Shown here piece after piece: positions 17,775 through 27,067 of a stretch of 64,000 nt of DNA. Every line of letters starts with the position of its first letter. Position 1 is the first letter of the stretch. Under the pieces are notes generated by a model. The model saw only the letters and a program-made list of their open reading frames with translations. It did no database searches and was not told the DNA's origin. This DNA is from Gordonia rubripertincta (GTDB lineage Bacteria; Actinomycetota; Actinomycetes; Mycobacteriales; Mycobacteriaceae): positions 3,534,001 to 3,598,000 of the forward strand of contig NZ_CP136136.1 of NCBI RefSeq assembly GCF_038024875.1, in the 5' to 3' direction. The position numbers and the translations under genes were made by a program.

Positions 17775-18038
17775 GCGACAAGGCTATGACACCGCTCGGC
17801 CGGTGTGTGACGCTCGCGACGGTCGGGCGTGGTCGGGGCGCGGGTATCGTGGACTATCGGTCCGATGGTGTATGCGCGGATGGCGAGACCGATCGTCCGG
17901 CGCTCGGGCCTCGAATCCCATCCGGCCGACGCTCACGGAACAGAATTGTCGGTGCCTGTCGTTACGGTGCCCATGCGCCACCGGTGCGCCCCGGGGAGTT
18001 TGAGAAGACTCTGACTTGAAGAGAATGTTAGGACTGCA

Positions 18039-20921
18039 GTGGTTGATCGTCTGATCGTCCGAGGTGCCCGCGAACACAATCTGCGGGGCATCAATGTCGA
18101 CCTCCCTCGGGACAGCCTCATCGTGTTCACCGGGTTGTCGGGGTCGGGCAAGTCGTCTCTCGCCTTCGACACGATCTTCGCCGAGGGCCAGCGACGTTAC
18201 GTCGAGTCGCTCTCGGCCTACGCCCGGCAGTTCCTCGGTCAGATGGACAAGCCCGACGTCGACTTCATCGAAGGTCTGTCGCCGGCGGTGTCCATCGACC
18301 AGAAGTCGACCAACCGCAACCCGCGGTCGACGGTCGGCACCATCACCGAGGTCTACGACTACCTTCGTCTGCTCTACGCCCGCGCGGGCAAGGCGCACTG
18401 TCCGATCTGTGGCGAGGCGATTGCCAAGCAGACGCCGCAGCAGATCGTCGACCAGGTGCTCGCCATGGAGGAGGGCACCCGCTTCCAGGTTCTCGCGCCG
18501 GTGGTCCGTACCCGCAAGGGCGAGTTCGTCGACCTCTTCGCGGAACTTCAGACCCAGGGCTTCTCGCGCGCCCGGATCGACGGTGTCGTCCACCAGTTGA
18601 CCGATCCGCCGAAGCTGAAGAAGCAGGAGAAGCACGACATCGAGGTCGTCGTCGACCGCCTCGTCGTGAAGGCGAGCGCCAAGCAGCGTCTCACCGATTC
18701 GGTCGAGACCGGTCTGCGTCTCGCCGACGGCATCATCGTGCTCGACTTCGTCGACCTCGAAGAGGACGACCCGGACCGCGAGCGCCGGTTCTCCGAGAAG
18801 ATGGCGTGCCCCAACGCCCACCCGATCGCGATCGACGACCTCGAGCCGCGCTCGTTCTCGTTCAACTCGCCCTACGGTGCCTGTCCTGAATGCGACGGCC
18901 TCGGCATCCGCAAGGAGGTCGACGAGGAACTCGTCGTGCCCGACCCGGAGATGAGCCTCGCCGAGGGTGCGATCGCACCCTGGTCGACCGGCCACAACGC
19001 CGACTACTTCCTGCGCCTGATGTCGGGTCTGGCCGACCAGATGGGCTTCGACATCAACACCCCGTGGAAGAAGCTGCCGGTCAAGGCGCGTCGAGCGCTG
19101 CTCAACGGCAGCGACCACCAGGTGCACGTGAAGTTCCGGAACCGCTACGGACGTACCCGCTCGTACTACACCGAGTTCGAGGGCGTCATGTCCTTCCTCG
19201 CCCGGCGGATGGACCAGACCGAGTCCGAGCAGATGAAGGAACGCTACGAGGGATACATGCGCGACGTGCCGTGCCCCGCCTGCCAGGGTGCGCGCCTGCG
19301 TCCGGAGATCCTCGCGGTCACCCTCGACCATCCCGAGTACGGTCCGAAGTCGATTGCCGAGGTCTGTGCGCTCTCGGTCGCCGACTGCGCGAACTTCCTC
19401 GACAACCTCCACCTCGACGAGCGTCAGGCCGCGATCGCCGGACGTGTCCTGAAGGAAGTCCAGGCACGAATCCGCTTCCTGCTCGACGTCGGCCTGGAGT
19501 ACCTGTCGCTGTCGCGAGCGGCCGGATCACTGTCTGGTGGTGAGGCCCAGCGCATCCGTCTCGCGACGCAGATCGGCTCCGGTCTCGCGGGCGTCCTCTA
19601 CGTCCTCGACGAGCCGTCGATCGGTCTGCACCAGCGCGACAACCGCCGACTGATCGAGACCCTCACCCGGCTCCGCGACCTGGGCAACACGCTGATCGTC
19701 GTCGAGCACGACGAGGACACCATCCGGTCCGCCGACTGGATCGTCGACATCGGTCCGCGAGCCGGTGAGCACGGCGGTCACGTCGTGCACAGCGGCAGCT
19801 ACAAGGACCTGTTGAAGAACCGCAAGTCGCTGACCGGTGCATACCTGTCCGGCCGGGACTCGCTACCCATCCCGGAGATCCGCCGGCCCATCGACCGCAA
19901 ACGCCAGCTGACCGTCGTGGGTGCCCGTGAGCACAATCTCCGCGGGATCGAGGTGTCGTTCCCGCTCGGCGTGATGACCGCGGTGACCGGAGTCTCCGGC
20001 TCCGGCAAGTCGACGCTGGTCAACGACATCCTCGCGACGGTCCTCGCCAACAAGCTCAACGGCGCACGTCAGGTGCCCGGCCGCCACACGCGGATCAAGG
20101 GACTCGACAACCTCGACAAGCTCGTCCAGGTCGACCAATCGCCGATCGGGCGCACCCCGCGCTCCAACCCGGCGACCTACACCGGCGTCTTCGACAAGAT
20201 CCGCACCCTGTTCGCGGCGACCACCGAGGCCAAGGTGCGCGGCTACCAGCCGGGCCGGTTCTCGTTCAACGTCAAGGGCGGCCGCTGTGAGGCCTGCACC
20301 GGTGAGGGCACGATCAAGATCGAGATGAACTTCCTGCCGGACGTCTACGTCCCGTGCGAGGTGTGCCACGGTGCCCGCTACAACCGGGAGACGCTCGAGG
20401 TCCATTACAAGGGCAAGACCATCGCCGAGGTCCTCGACATGCCGATCGAGGAGGCCGCCGATTTCTTCGAGCCGGTCACCTCGATCCATCGCTACCTCAA
20501 GACCCTCAACGACGTCGGCCTCGGATATGTCCGCCTCGGGCAGCCGGCGCCGACCCTCTCGGGTGGTGAGGCGCAGCGTGTGAAGCTGGCCGCCGAGCTG
20601 CAGAAGCGCTCGATGGGGCGCACCGTCTACATCCTCGACGAGCCGACCACCGGCCTGCACTTCGAGGACATCAAGAAGCTCCTCGCGGTCATCAACGGCC
20701 TCGTCGACAAGGGCAACACGGTCATCACCATCGAGCACAACCTCGACGTCATCAAGACGGCCGACTGGGTCATCGACATGGGCCCCGAGGGCGGCAGCGG
20801 CGGCGGCACGGTCGTCGCCGAGGGCACCCCCGAGGACATCGCGGTCGCCCCGGGCAGCCACACCGGCAAGTTCCTCGCCGAGATCCTCGAGGTCGACGAG
20901 ACGGTCGCCTCGGCCGGCTGA
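18039..20921 (+). CDS. uvrA: Excinuclease ABC subunit A
   Basis: UvrA is the damage-scanning ATPase of nucleotide excision repair and works with UvrB. The protein has 960 residues, normal for the family. It contains two ABC ATPase halves: Walker A GLSGSGKSS near 32 and GVSGSGKST near 655, with signature motifs LSGGEAQRIRLA near 498 and LSGGEAQRVKLA near 838. Zinc-binding cysteine pairs are CPICGE near 121, CPECDG near 285 and CEACTG/CEVCHG in the second half. The start is GTG 18039 (VDRLIVRGAREHNLRG). A weak TTGAGA (18000-18005), 17 bp, GAATGT (18023-18028) pair lies directly upstream. I see no clear LexA box in 17775-18038. Confidence 0.97.
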   Translation: MVDRLIVRGAREHNLRGINVDLPRDSLIVFTGLSGSGKSSLAFDTIFAEGQRRYVESLSAYARQFLGQMDKPDVDFIEGLSPAVSIDQKSTNRNPRSTVGTITEVYDYLRLLYARAGKAHCPICGEAIAKQTPQQIVDQVLAMEEGTRFQVLAPVVRTRKGEFVDLFAELQTQGFSRARIDGVVHQLTDPPKLKKQEKHDIEVVVDRLVVKASAKQRLTDSVETGLRLADGIIVLDFVDLEEDDPDRERRFSEKMACPNAHPIAIDDLEPRSFSFNSPYGACPECDGLGIRKEVDEELVVPDPEMSLAEGAIAPWSTGHNADYFLRLMSGLADQMGFDINTPWKKLPVKARRALLNGSDHQVHVKFRNRYGRTRSYYTEFEGVMSFLARRMDQTESEQMKERYEGYMRDVPCPACQGARLRPEILAVTLDHPEYGPKSIAEVCALSVADCANFLDNLHLDERQAAIAGRVLKEVQARIRFLLDVGLEYLSLSRAAGSLSGGEAQRIRLATQIGSGLAGVLYVLDEPSIGLHQRDNRRLIETLTRLRDLGNTLIVVEHDEDTIRSADWIVDIGPRAGEHGGHVVHSGSYKDLLKNRKSLTGAYLSGRDSLPIPEIRRPIDRKRQLTVVGAREHNLRGIEVSFPLGVMTAVTGVSGSGKSTLVNDILATVLANKLNGARQVPGRHTRIKGLDNLDKLVQVDQSPIGRTPRSNPATYTGVFDKIRTLFAATTEAKVRGYQPGRFSFNVKGGRCEACTGEGTIKIEMNFLPDVYVPCEVCHGARYNRETLEVHYKGKTIAEVLDMPIEEAADFFEPVTSIHRYLKTLNDVGLGYVRLGQPAPTLSGGEAQRVKLAAELQKRSMGRTVYILDEPTTGLHFEDIKKLLAVINGLVDKGNTVITIEHNLDVIKTADWVIDMGPEGGSGGGTVVAEGTPEDIAVAPGSHTGKFLAEILEVDETVASAG

Positions 20922-20933
20922 CAGTCACAGGAG

Positions 20934-20998
20934 AATCGCCACTTCCGTTGCAGCAGTGCTGGTTTCAGCTCGCGCCGCTGCTCGGAGGTGGCGATTTT
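20934..20998 (+). terminator. Hairpin terminator between uvrA and the convergent small gene
   Basis: Arms 20934-20947 and 20983-20996 pair over 14 positions with one G-T wobble. The outer bases AATCGCCAC pair with GTGGCGATT, and the right arm runs into a short T run. The loop of 35 nt contains further GCAGC/GCTGC pairing. It sits 12 bp after the uvrA stop and just after the end of the opposing gene, so it probably serves both. Confidence 0.65.
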
Positions 20999-21012
20999 GT
21001 CGGGGTGGTGGG

Positions 21013-21327
21013 CTACTGGCCCATCGACTTGCGGATCTCCTCGAGCCGCTTCTTCGCGGCCTCGTCGCGCTTGCGCATCATCTCGTCGACGCTCTGCCCC
21101 TCGGCGCTCGCCTCGGCGAGTTCCTGGGACCCGATGGCGGTGGTGACCCGGTTCTCGATCTTGTCGCGGACGAAGTCGAAGGTCGGGACACCGCTGTCGG
21201 TGTAGTCGGGATCGGGGAGGGTTCCCGGCACCGGACCGGTGTGCACGATCTCCGCGTCGATGACGTCGTCAGACGAGGTGCCTGCCGACGGCGTGCTCGT
21301 CGGGTCGGATTCTCCGGGATTCGTCAT
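21013..21327 (-). CDS. Small conserved hypothetical protein (104 aa)
   Basis: I do not recognise a family. Residues 1-45 are Ser/Thr/Pro/Asp-rich and likely disordered. Residues 50-104 (FDFVRDKIENRVTTAIGSQE, then a charged KRDEAAKKRLEEIRKSM stretch) look like one or two helices ending in a coiled coil. There is no signal peptide or membrane segment. It starts 33 bp after the stop of the DUF1844 gene on the same strand, so the two probably form an operon running away from infC. Confidence 0.65.
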   Translation of the reverse strand: MTNPGESDPTSTPSAGTSSDDVIDAEIVHTGPVPGTLPDPDYTDSGVPTFDFVRDKIENRVTTAIGSQELAEASAEGQSVDEMMRKRDEAAKKRLEEIRKSMGQ

Positions 21328-21360
21328 GGAACCAGGGTAGGGCGGCGTTGGCTCGCCCGA

Positions 21361-21786
21361 CTACTTCTTCGGTGCGCGGACCGGGCCGGTGTACTTCTCA
21401 CCGGGTCCTTCGCCGGGCTCGTCCGGGTAGGCACTGGCCTCACGGAAGGCGAGCTGCAGACCCTTGAGCCCGTCGCGGATCGGTGCGGCGTGGATGCCGA
21501 GGTCGGCCTTCGACGCATCGACGAGGCCGGCCAAGGCGGTGATGAGGGTACGCGCCTCGGGCAGGTCGATCCGGTCCTCCGGGGTGCCCTCGGCCAGGCC
21601 CAACTTCTCGGCGGCGGCACTCATGAGCATCACGATCGACCGGGTGATGACCTCGATGGCCGGAATATCTCCCAGGTCACGGACGTTGTCGAGGTCGGTG
21701 CGTGCCGCATCATCGGTGTCGGCGCCACTGCCCGTCGCACCCCCCTGGGGTGTCGGTGCTTGTGACGAATTGGGGTTCTCGGCCAT
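21361..21786 (-). CDS. DUF1844-family protein
   Basis: This protein has 141 residues, starting at ATG 21786 (MAENPNSSQAPTPQGG). After a disordered Ser/Pro/Gly N-terminus it has the DUF1844 core: IVMLMSAAAEKLGLAEG near residue 65, followed by DLPEARTLITALAGLVD near 90. The family is widespread in actinobacteria and commonly lies divergent to infC, as here. No function is known. Its start codon overlaps the predicted infC promoter, so the two divergent units share one control region. Confidence 0.8.
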   Translation of the reverse strand: MAENPNSSQAPTPQGGATGSGADTDDAARTDLDNVRDLGDIPAIEVITRSIVMLMSAAAEKLGLAEGTPEDRIDLPEARTLITALAGLVDASKADLGIHAAPIRDGLKGLQLAFREASAYPDEPGEGPGEKYTGPVRAPKK

Positions 21787-21798
21787 GGCTGTTAGACT
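21770..21798 (+). promoter_or_regulatory. Predicted infC operon promoter
   Basis: TTGGGG (21770-21775), 17 bp and TAGACT (21793-21798) fit a housekeeping actinobacterial promoter. It would start transcription near 21805 and give a 5' leader of about 315 nt before infC. It overlaps the first codons of the divergent DUF1844 gene. This is a by-eye match only. Confidence 0.4.
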
Positions 21799-22005
21799 CC
21801 CATAGCACGACCGCCCTGGTATGCGCCGGGGTCGTAAGTGGAGTTCCGCTCCCACCGTTCGACGCGAGTTCTCGCCTGACGAGTTCCCCGCAGTCGCACG
21901 GTCCGGTTCACGCCGATCGTCGCAGATCGCATCCTCGTGATGTGATTGGGAAGATCGGCCGCGCTGTGCCCCTCCAGGCGCAGTACGAAGAATCGGTCGG
22001 TATCG

Positions 22006-22033
22006 GAGCCCCGTGGACACTGTCCCGGGGCTC
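22006..22033 (+). promoter_or_regulatory. Terminator-like stem-loop in the infC leader (candidate attenuator)
   Basis: GAGCCCCG (22006-22013) and CGGGGCTC (22026-22033) form a perfect 8-bp GC-rich stem with a 12-nt loop, followed by GTTTGCT. It lies within the 334-bp gap 21787-22120, about 90 nt before the infC start. That gap holds no gene that I can support. The infC-rpmI-rplT operon is controlled by leader structures in several bacterial groups, so attenuation is plausible here. Confidence 0.4.
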
Positions 22034-22110
22034 GTTTGCTGAGGTTTGCGCTCGTTCTCCTGCACACGACCCTCGCCACGACGCGACGGTTACCACTGCA
22101 GGATTGAACT

Positions 22111-22120
22111 AGGAGGCCCC

Positions 22121-22123
<3 letters not shown>
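22111..22123 (+). promoter_or_regulatory. Ribosome binding site and AUC start codon of infC
   Basis: A full AGGAGG (22111-22116) is followed by CCCC and then ATC (22121-22123). The codons after ATC encode STETRINERIRVPEVRL, the conserved N-terminus of mycobacterial IF3. No ATG, GTG or TTG occurs in frame at this place. The nearest in-frame ATG upstream (22046) has no Shine-Dalgarno and would add non-conserved residues. Confidence 0.85.
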
Positions 22124-22705
<582 letters not shown>

Positions 22706-22825
22706 GCCGTTCGGCCGGACGCGGGTGCATGCCCCGTCCCGGTCGAGATCACGAGACGTGAACCCGGATTCCAGCCGGACCTGGTCAGGTTCGGCTGCCC
22801 GAGTTCGCCCGACAGAAGGAAAGAC

Positions 22826-23020
22826 ATGCCTAAGAGCAAGACCCACAAGGGCACCGCGAAGCGATTCAAGGTGACCGGCAGCGGCAAGATCGTCCGTCAG
22901 AAGGCCAACCGCCGCCACCTGCTGGAGCACAAGCCCTCCAAGCGCACCCGTCGTCTCGACGGCACCACCGTCGTCAGCGAGAACGACACCCCTCGCATCA
23001 AGCGCCTGCTGAACATCTGA
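22826..23020 (+). CDS. rpmI: 50S ribosomal protein L35
   Basis: This 64-residue, strongly basic ribosomal protein begins MPKSKTHKGTAKRFKVTGSG and contains the conserved KANRRHLLEHKPSKRTRRL segment. It is a structural component of the large subunit. A good Shine-Dalgarno (GAAGGAAAG, 22814-22822) precedes ATG 22826. It sits 120 bp after infC and 43 bp before rplT, the standard order. Confidence 0.97.
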   Translation: MPKSKTHKGTAKRFKVTGSGKIVRQKANRRHLLEHKPSKRTRRLDGTTVVSENDTPRIKRLLNI

Positions 23021-23063
23021 CGCGCGCGAACCCTGACCTCTGACAAGCAAAAGGATTTAACAC

Positions 23064-23444
23064 ATGGCACGCGTGAAAAGGGCAGTGAACGCCCAGAAGA
23101 AGCGTCGGTCCACCCTCGAGGCCTCGAAGGGCTACCGCGGACAGCGGTCGCGCCTCTACCGCAAGGCCAAGGAGCAGCAGCTCCACTCGATGACCTACGC
23201 CTACCGGGACCGTCGCGCCCGCAAGGGTGAGTTCCGGAAGCTGTGGATCGCGCGTATCAACGCTGCGGCCCGCGCCAACGACATCACCTACAACCGCTTC
23301 ATCCAGGGCCTGAAGGCCGCTGGTGTCGAGGTTGACCGCAAGGTGCTGGCCGACATCGCGGTGACCGATCCCGAGGCCTTCACCGGCCTGGTCGAGGTCG
23401 CCCGCAAGGCCCTGCCGGCCGATGTCAACGCCCCGGCTGCCTGA
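23064..23444 (+). CDS. rplT: 50S ribosomal protein L20
   Basis: The 126-residue L20 begins MARVKRAVNAQKKRRSTLEA and has the basic N-terminal arm (GYRGQRSRLYRKAKEQ) that threads into 23S rRNA. The globular C-terminal half contains WIARINAAARANDITYNRFI. It is needed for early 50S assembly. In E. coli and Bacillus L20 also represses its own operon; whether that holds here cannot be read from the sequence. AAAAGGA precedes ATG 23064. Confidence 0.97.
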   Translation: MARVKRAVNAQKKRRSTLEASKGYRGQRSRLYRKAKEQQLHSMTYAYRDRRARKGEFRKLWIARINAAARANDITYNRFIQGLKAAGVEVDRKVLADIAVTDPEAFTGLVEVARKALPADVNAPAA

Positions 23445-23490
23445 TTGCGCCACACCACACACGACCCGCGAGTCGCCGAGGGATGATCCG

Positions 23491-24300
23491 ATGACGGAGA
23501 TCCTGTCCGAGCGATCCTCGCGGGTCGTGTCGTATGCAAAGCTCCATCGTGCTGCCGAGCGGCGCGAGCAGGGGCGTTTCCTCGCCGAGGGGGCCAACTC
23601 GGTGTCCTCGGCCCTCGCGGTCGACCGCGCCGAGGTCGTGCTGGTCGCCGACGAGGACCGGCTCCGGCATCGGGAGATCACCGATGCCGCCGAGTCGGTG
23701 GGTGTCCCGGTTCTCGAGATCTCGGCCCGTGCGGCGTCGAAGCTCGCGGAGACCTCGACCCCGCCCGGGATCTTCGCCGTCTGCCCGCTCCTCGACGTGC
23801 CGCTCGAGACCGTCCTCGCCGACGAGCCGCGGCTGCTCGCGGTCGCCGTCGAGCCGCGGGAACCCGGCAACGCCGGCACCCTCATCCGATGCGCCGATGC
23901 GATGGGCGCCGACGCCGTGGTGTTGCTCGGTGACGCCGTCGATCCCCACAACGGCAAATGCGTCCGCGCAAGCGCCGGAAGCGTGTTCACCGTGCCGGTG
24001 GTGAGACAGCGCGCCCTGACCGAGGGTCTCGACGCCATCTCCGGCGCCGGCATCTCGCTGCTCGCGACCGCCGCCGATGGCGAGGTGAACCTCGATCACG
24101 CCGCCGAGGTGCTGTCCGGCCGGGTCGGCTGGCTCTTCGGCAACGAGGCCCACGGCTTGCCCGCCGACGTCCAGGCGGCCGCCGACCATCGGGTCTCGAT
24201 CCCCATCCGCGGGCGCGCGGAGAGCCTCAACGTCGCCGCCGCGGCAGCGATCTGTCTGTACGAGAGTGCGCGTGTGCACAATGCGGTGGGTCGCGGCTGA
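23491..24300 (+). CDS. tsnR: TrmH/SpoU-family rRNA 2'-O-methyltransferase
   Basis: This 269-residue SPOUT methyltransferase follows rplT by 46 bp, the position of tsnR (Rv1644) in M. tuberculosis. The N-terminal half holds the substrate-binding domain (RREQGRFLAEGANSV near 27). The C-terminal half has the SpoU motifs: NAGTLIRCADAMGAD near 130, the loop LFGNEAHGL near 213 and a final SLNVAAAAAICLYE near 245, which form the knotted AdoMet site. It probably methylates a ribose in 23S rRNA; the target nucleotide is not determinable. ATG 23491 is chosen because homology starts with the LSERSSRVVSYAKLHRAAER region. Confidence 0.88.
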   Translation: MTEILSERSSRVVSYAKLHRAAERREQGRFLAEGANSVSSALAVDRAEVVLVADEDRLRHREITDAAESVGVPVLEISARAASKLAETSTPPGIFAVCPLLDVPLETVLADEPRLLAVAVEPREPGNAGTLIRCADAMGADAVVLLGDAVDPHNGKCVRASAGSVFTVPVVRQRALTEGLDAISGAGISLLATAADGEVNLDHAAEVLSGRVGWLFGNEAHGLPADVQAAADHRVSIPIRGRAESLNVAAAAAICLYESARVHNAVGRG

Positions 24301-24334
24301 CAGCTGTCCGAGGGGACCGGTAGGGTCGGCGATC

Positions 24335-26815
24335 GTGTCACCCGCGTCCGCGCCCCAGCCCGAGTCCACTCCCGCAGTTCCCGCCCCATCGGAGGTCGCG
24401 ACCCCGCAGACGGTGCCCGCCCCCGACCCCGCGGTCGTGAACGCCCGCATCGCGTCGGCGATCGCCACCGAACTCGGCGTCGGCGTCGGACAGGTCCGGG
24501 CCGCGATCGAACTGCTCGACGGCGGGTCGACGGTCCCGTTCGTCGCCCGGTACCGCAAAGAGGTCACCGGCGGTCTCGACGACACCCAGCTGCGCACCCT
24601 CGACGAGCGTCTCGGTTACCTGCGCGACCTCGAGGCCCGGCGTCAGTCGGTCCGCGAGTCGATTGCCGCACAGGGCAAGCTCGACGCCGAACTCGACGCA
24701 CGAATCCTCGCGGCCGACACCAAGGCACGTCTCGAGGACATCTACCTGCCCTACAAGCCCAAGCGCCGCACGAAGGCCCAGATCGCTCGCGAGGCGGGGC
24801 ACGAGCCGGTGGCCGACGCGCTGCTGTCGGACCCGACCACCGATCCGTCGACCTTCACCGCCGAGCAGCTCGACGGTGCCCGCGCGATCGCCGTCGAACG
24901 GTTCGCCGAGGACGCCGACCTGGTCGGTGAACTGCGTGAACTGATGTGGCAGACCGGCGTGCTGCGGACCGCGGTCCGCGAGGGCAAGGAGTCGGCCGGC
25001 GCCAAGTTCGCCGACTACTTCGAGTTCTCCGAACCCTTCACCTCGATCCCGTCGCACCGGGTGCTCGCCGTGCTGCGCGGCGAGCGCGAGGAAATCCTCT
25101 CGGTCACTCTCGACGCCGACCCCGACGCGGCCGATCGTCCGGCCGGGCCCGGTCCCTACGAGCAGCGCATCGCCGCCCGGTTCGGGATTTCCGATCAGGG
25201 CCGTCCCGCCGACCGTTGGCTCGCCGACACCGTCCGTTGGGCGTGGCGCACCAAGCTGTTCGTCGGACTCTCGCTCGACGTCCGGATGCGGTTGCGCCAG
25301 GCGGCCGAGGCCGACGCGGTGGCGGTCTTCGCGACCAACCTCAAGGACCTCCTCCTGGCCGCGCCGGCCGGTGCCCGCACCACGATGGGACTCGACCCCG
25401 GTCTGCGGACCGGCGTGAAGGTCGCCGTGGTCAACGAGACCGGCAAGGTCGTCGACACCGCGACCATCTACCCGCATGAGCCGCGTCGCGACAAGGCCGG
25501 CGCCCTCGCGGTGCTCGGTGCGCTCGTCCAGAAGCACGGCGTCGACCTGATCGCGATCGGCAACGGCACCGCGTCCCGGGAGACCGACGCACTGGCCGGC
25601 GAGCTGATCGCGGCCATCAAGGACTCCGGCAAGAAGCCGCCGACCAGTGTCGTCGTGTCGGAGGCGGGCGCGTCGGTGTACTCGGCGTCGGCGTACGCCT
25701 CGAAGGAACTGCCCGACCTCGACGTGTCGATTCGCGGTGCGGTCTCGATCGCCCGCCGCCTGCAGGACCCGCTCGCCGAGCTGGTGAAGATCGATCCCAA
25801 GTCGATCGGCGTCGGCCAGTACCAGCACGACGTCTCCGAGACGCTGCTCGCCCGTTCGCTGGGCGCCGTGGTCGAGGATGCGGTGAACGCGGTGGGCGTG
25901 GACGTGAACACCGCATCGGTGCCGCTGCTGTCCCGCGTCTCGGGTATCACCGCCGGACTCGCGGAATCGATTGTCGCGCATCGGGACTCGAACGGCGCGT
26001 TCCGCAGTCGCAAGCAGATCACCGATGTGCCGCGCCTTGGGCCCAAGGCGTTCGAGCAGTGCGCCGGCTTCCTCCGGATCACCGACGGCGACAACCCGCT
26101 CGACGCGTCCAGCGTGCACCCCGAGGCCTACCCGGTCGTCACCCGGATTCTCGACAAGGTCGGCACCGACGTCCGTTCGCTGATCGGTGACACCGCGACC
26201 CTCACCAAGCTGCGTCCCGACGACTTCGTCGACGAGACCTTCGGTCGTCCGACCGTCATCGACATCATCGCCGAGCTCGACAAGCCGGGTCGCGACCCGC
26301 GCCCGGAGTTCAAAACCGCGACCTTCGCCGCAGGCATCGAGAAGGTCTCCGACCTGACGCCCGGCATGGTGCTGGAAGGTCAGGTCACCAACGTGGCGGC
26401 GTTCGGTGCCTTCGTCGACGTGGGCGTCCACCAGGACGGCCTGGTTCACGTATCGGCCATGGCCCACCGTTTCGTCTCAGACCCGCACGAGGTCGTGAAG
26501 TCCGGCGACATCGTCAAGGTGAAGGTCATGGACGTCGACGTCGAACGCAAGCGGATCGGACTGTCCCTGCGCCTCGACGACGAGCCGGGGGCCGGTAACT
26601 CCGGTGGCAAGGGCGGCGCCCGTGCGCCGCGCAGCGACAACGGCGGGAATCGGGGTGGCGGTCAGCGCCGCACTGACCAGCGCGGTGGACAGGGCGGCCA
26701 GGGGGGTCGCGGCAACCCGGGCAACCGCGGCGGCGGCAACAACCGCAACGACCGCCGGCCCGCGCCGAGCGGTGCGATGGCCGACGCGTTGAAGCGCGCC
26801 GGCTTCGGCAAGTAG
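24335..26815 (+). CDS. tex: Tex-family RNA-binding transcriptional accessory protein
   Basis: Tex proteins (here 826 residues) combine an N-terminal helical region (VPFVARYRKEVTGGLDDTQL near 66), a YqgF/RNase H-like domain (TMGLDPGLRTGVKVAVVNETG near 350), a helix-hairpin-helix part (VDVNTASVPLLSRVSG near 522) and an S1 domain (GMVLEGQVTNVAAFGAFVDVG near 676). The last 75 residues are a Gly/Arg/Asn-rich tail with repeated RGG and GGQGG. Tex binds nucleic acids and affects transcription and stress tolerance. I chose GTG 24335, 32 bp after tsnR; the first 35 residues are Pro/Ala-rich. A strong terminator follows. Confidence 0.9.
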   Translation: MSPASAPQPESTPAVPAPSEVATPQTVPAPDPAVVNARIASAIATELGVGVGQVRAAIELLDGGSTVPFVARYRKEVTGGLDDTQLRTLDERLGYLRDLEARRQSVRESIAAQGKLDAELDARILAADTKARLEDIYLPYKPKRRTKAQIAREAGHEPVADALLSDPTTDPSTFTAEQLDGARAIAVERFAEDADLVGELRELMWQTGVLRTAVREGKESAGAKFADYFEFSEPFTSIPSHRVLAVLRGEREEILSVTLDADPDAADRPAGPGPYEQRIAARFGISDQGRPADRWLADTVRWAWRTKLFVGLSLDVRMRLRQAAEADAVAVFATNLKDLLLAAPAGARTTMGLDPGLRTGVKVAVVNETGKVVDTATIYPHEPRRDKAGALAVLGALVQKHGVDLIAIGNGTASRETDALAGELIAAIKDSGKKPPTSVVVSEAGASVYSASAYASKELPDLDVSIRGAVSIARRLQDPLAELVKIDPKSIGVGQYQHDVSETLLARSLGAVVEDAVNAVGVDVNTASVPLLSRVSGITAGLAESIVAHRDSNGAFRSRKQITDVPRLGPKAFEQCAGFLRITDGDNPLDASSVHPEAYPVVTRILDKVGTDVRSLIGDTATLTKLRPDDFVDETFGRPTVIDIIAELDKPGRDPRPEFKTATFAAGIEKVSDLTPGMVLEGQVTNVAAFGAFVDVGVHQDGLVHVSAMAHRFVSDPHEVVKSGDIVKVKVMDVDVERKRIGLSLRLDDEPGAGNSGGKGGARAPRSDNGGNRGGGQRRTDQRGGQGGQGGRGNPGNRGGGNNRNDRRPAPSGAMADALKRAGFGK

Positions 26816-26824
26816 CTCTTCCGA

Positions 26825-26859
26825 CAACGGTCCCGGCACGCGTGGTGCCGGGACCGTTG
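26825..26859 (+). terminator. Terminator after tex
   Basis: CAACGGTCCCGGCAC (26825-26839) and GTGCCGGGACCGTTG (26845-26859) form a perfect 15-bp stem with a 5-nt loop, 10 bp after the tex stop. There is no long T run, which is usual for actinobacterial terminators. The rest of the 252-bp gap to 27068 shows no gene. Confidence 0.8.
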
Positions 26860-27067
26860 CGGTTGTGCCCAGGCCGCCGACCACCTGGAAAACACCCTTG
26901 GGAGCTGCCCTCCAGGGACCGCCCGACTGCGTCGCCGGCCCGCCTCTGAAGGGTGGGTCCGAGGGTCGATTCGGGGGGCGGTTCTCGGCAAGCACGGCGG
27001 GGATTGCCGACCCCGACCGAGTAATTCTGCTCAGGCCCGGCGGCGCACAGGTGGCGACACTCGATGC

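Noticed and set aside
17775..18038. LexA/SOS box for uvrA (and likewise before recN)
   Set aside because: No convincing TCGAAC-N4-GTTCGA type palindrome was seen in either upstream region.
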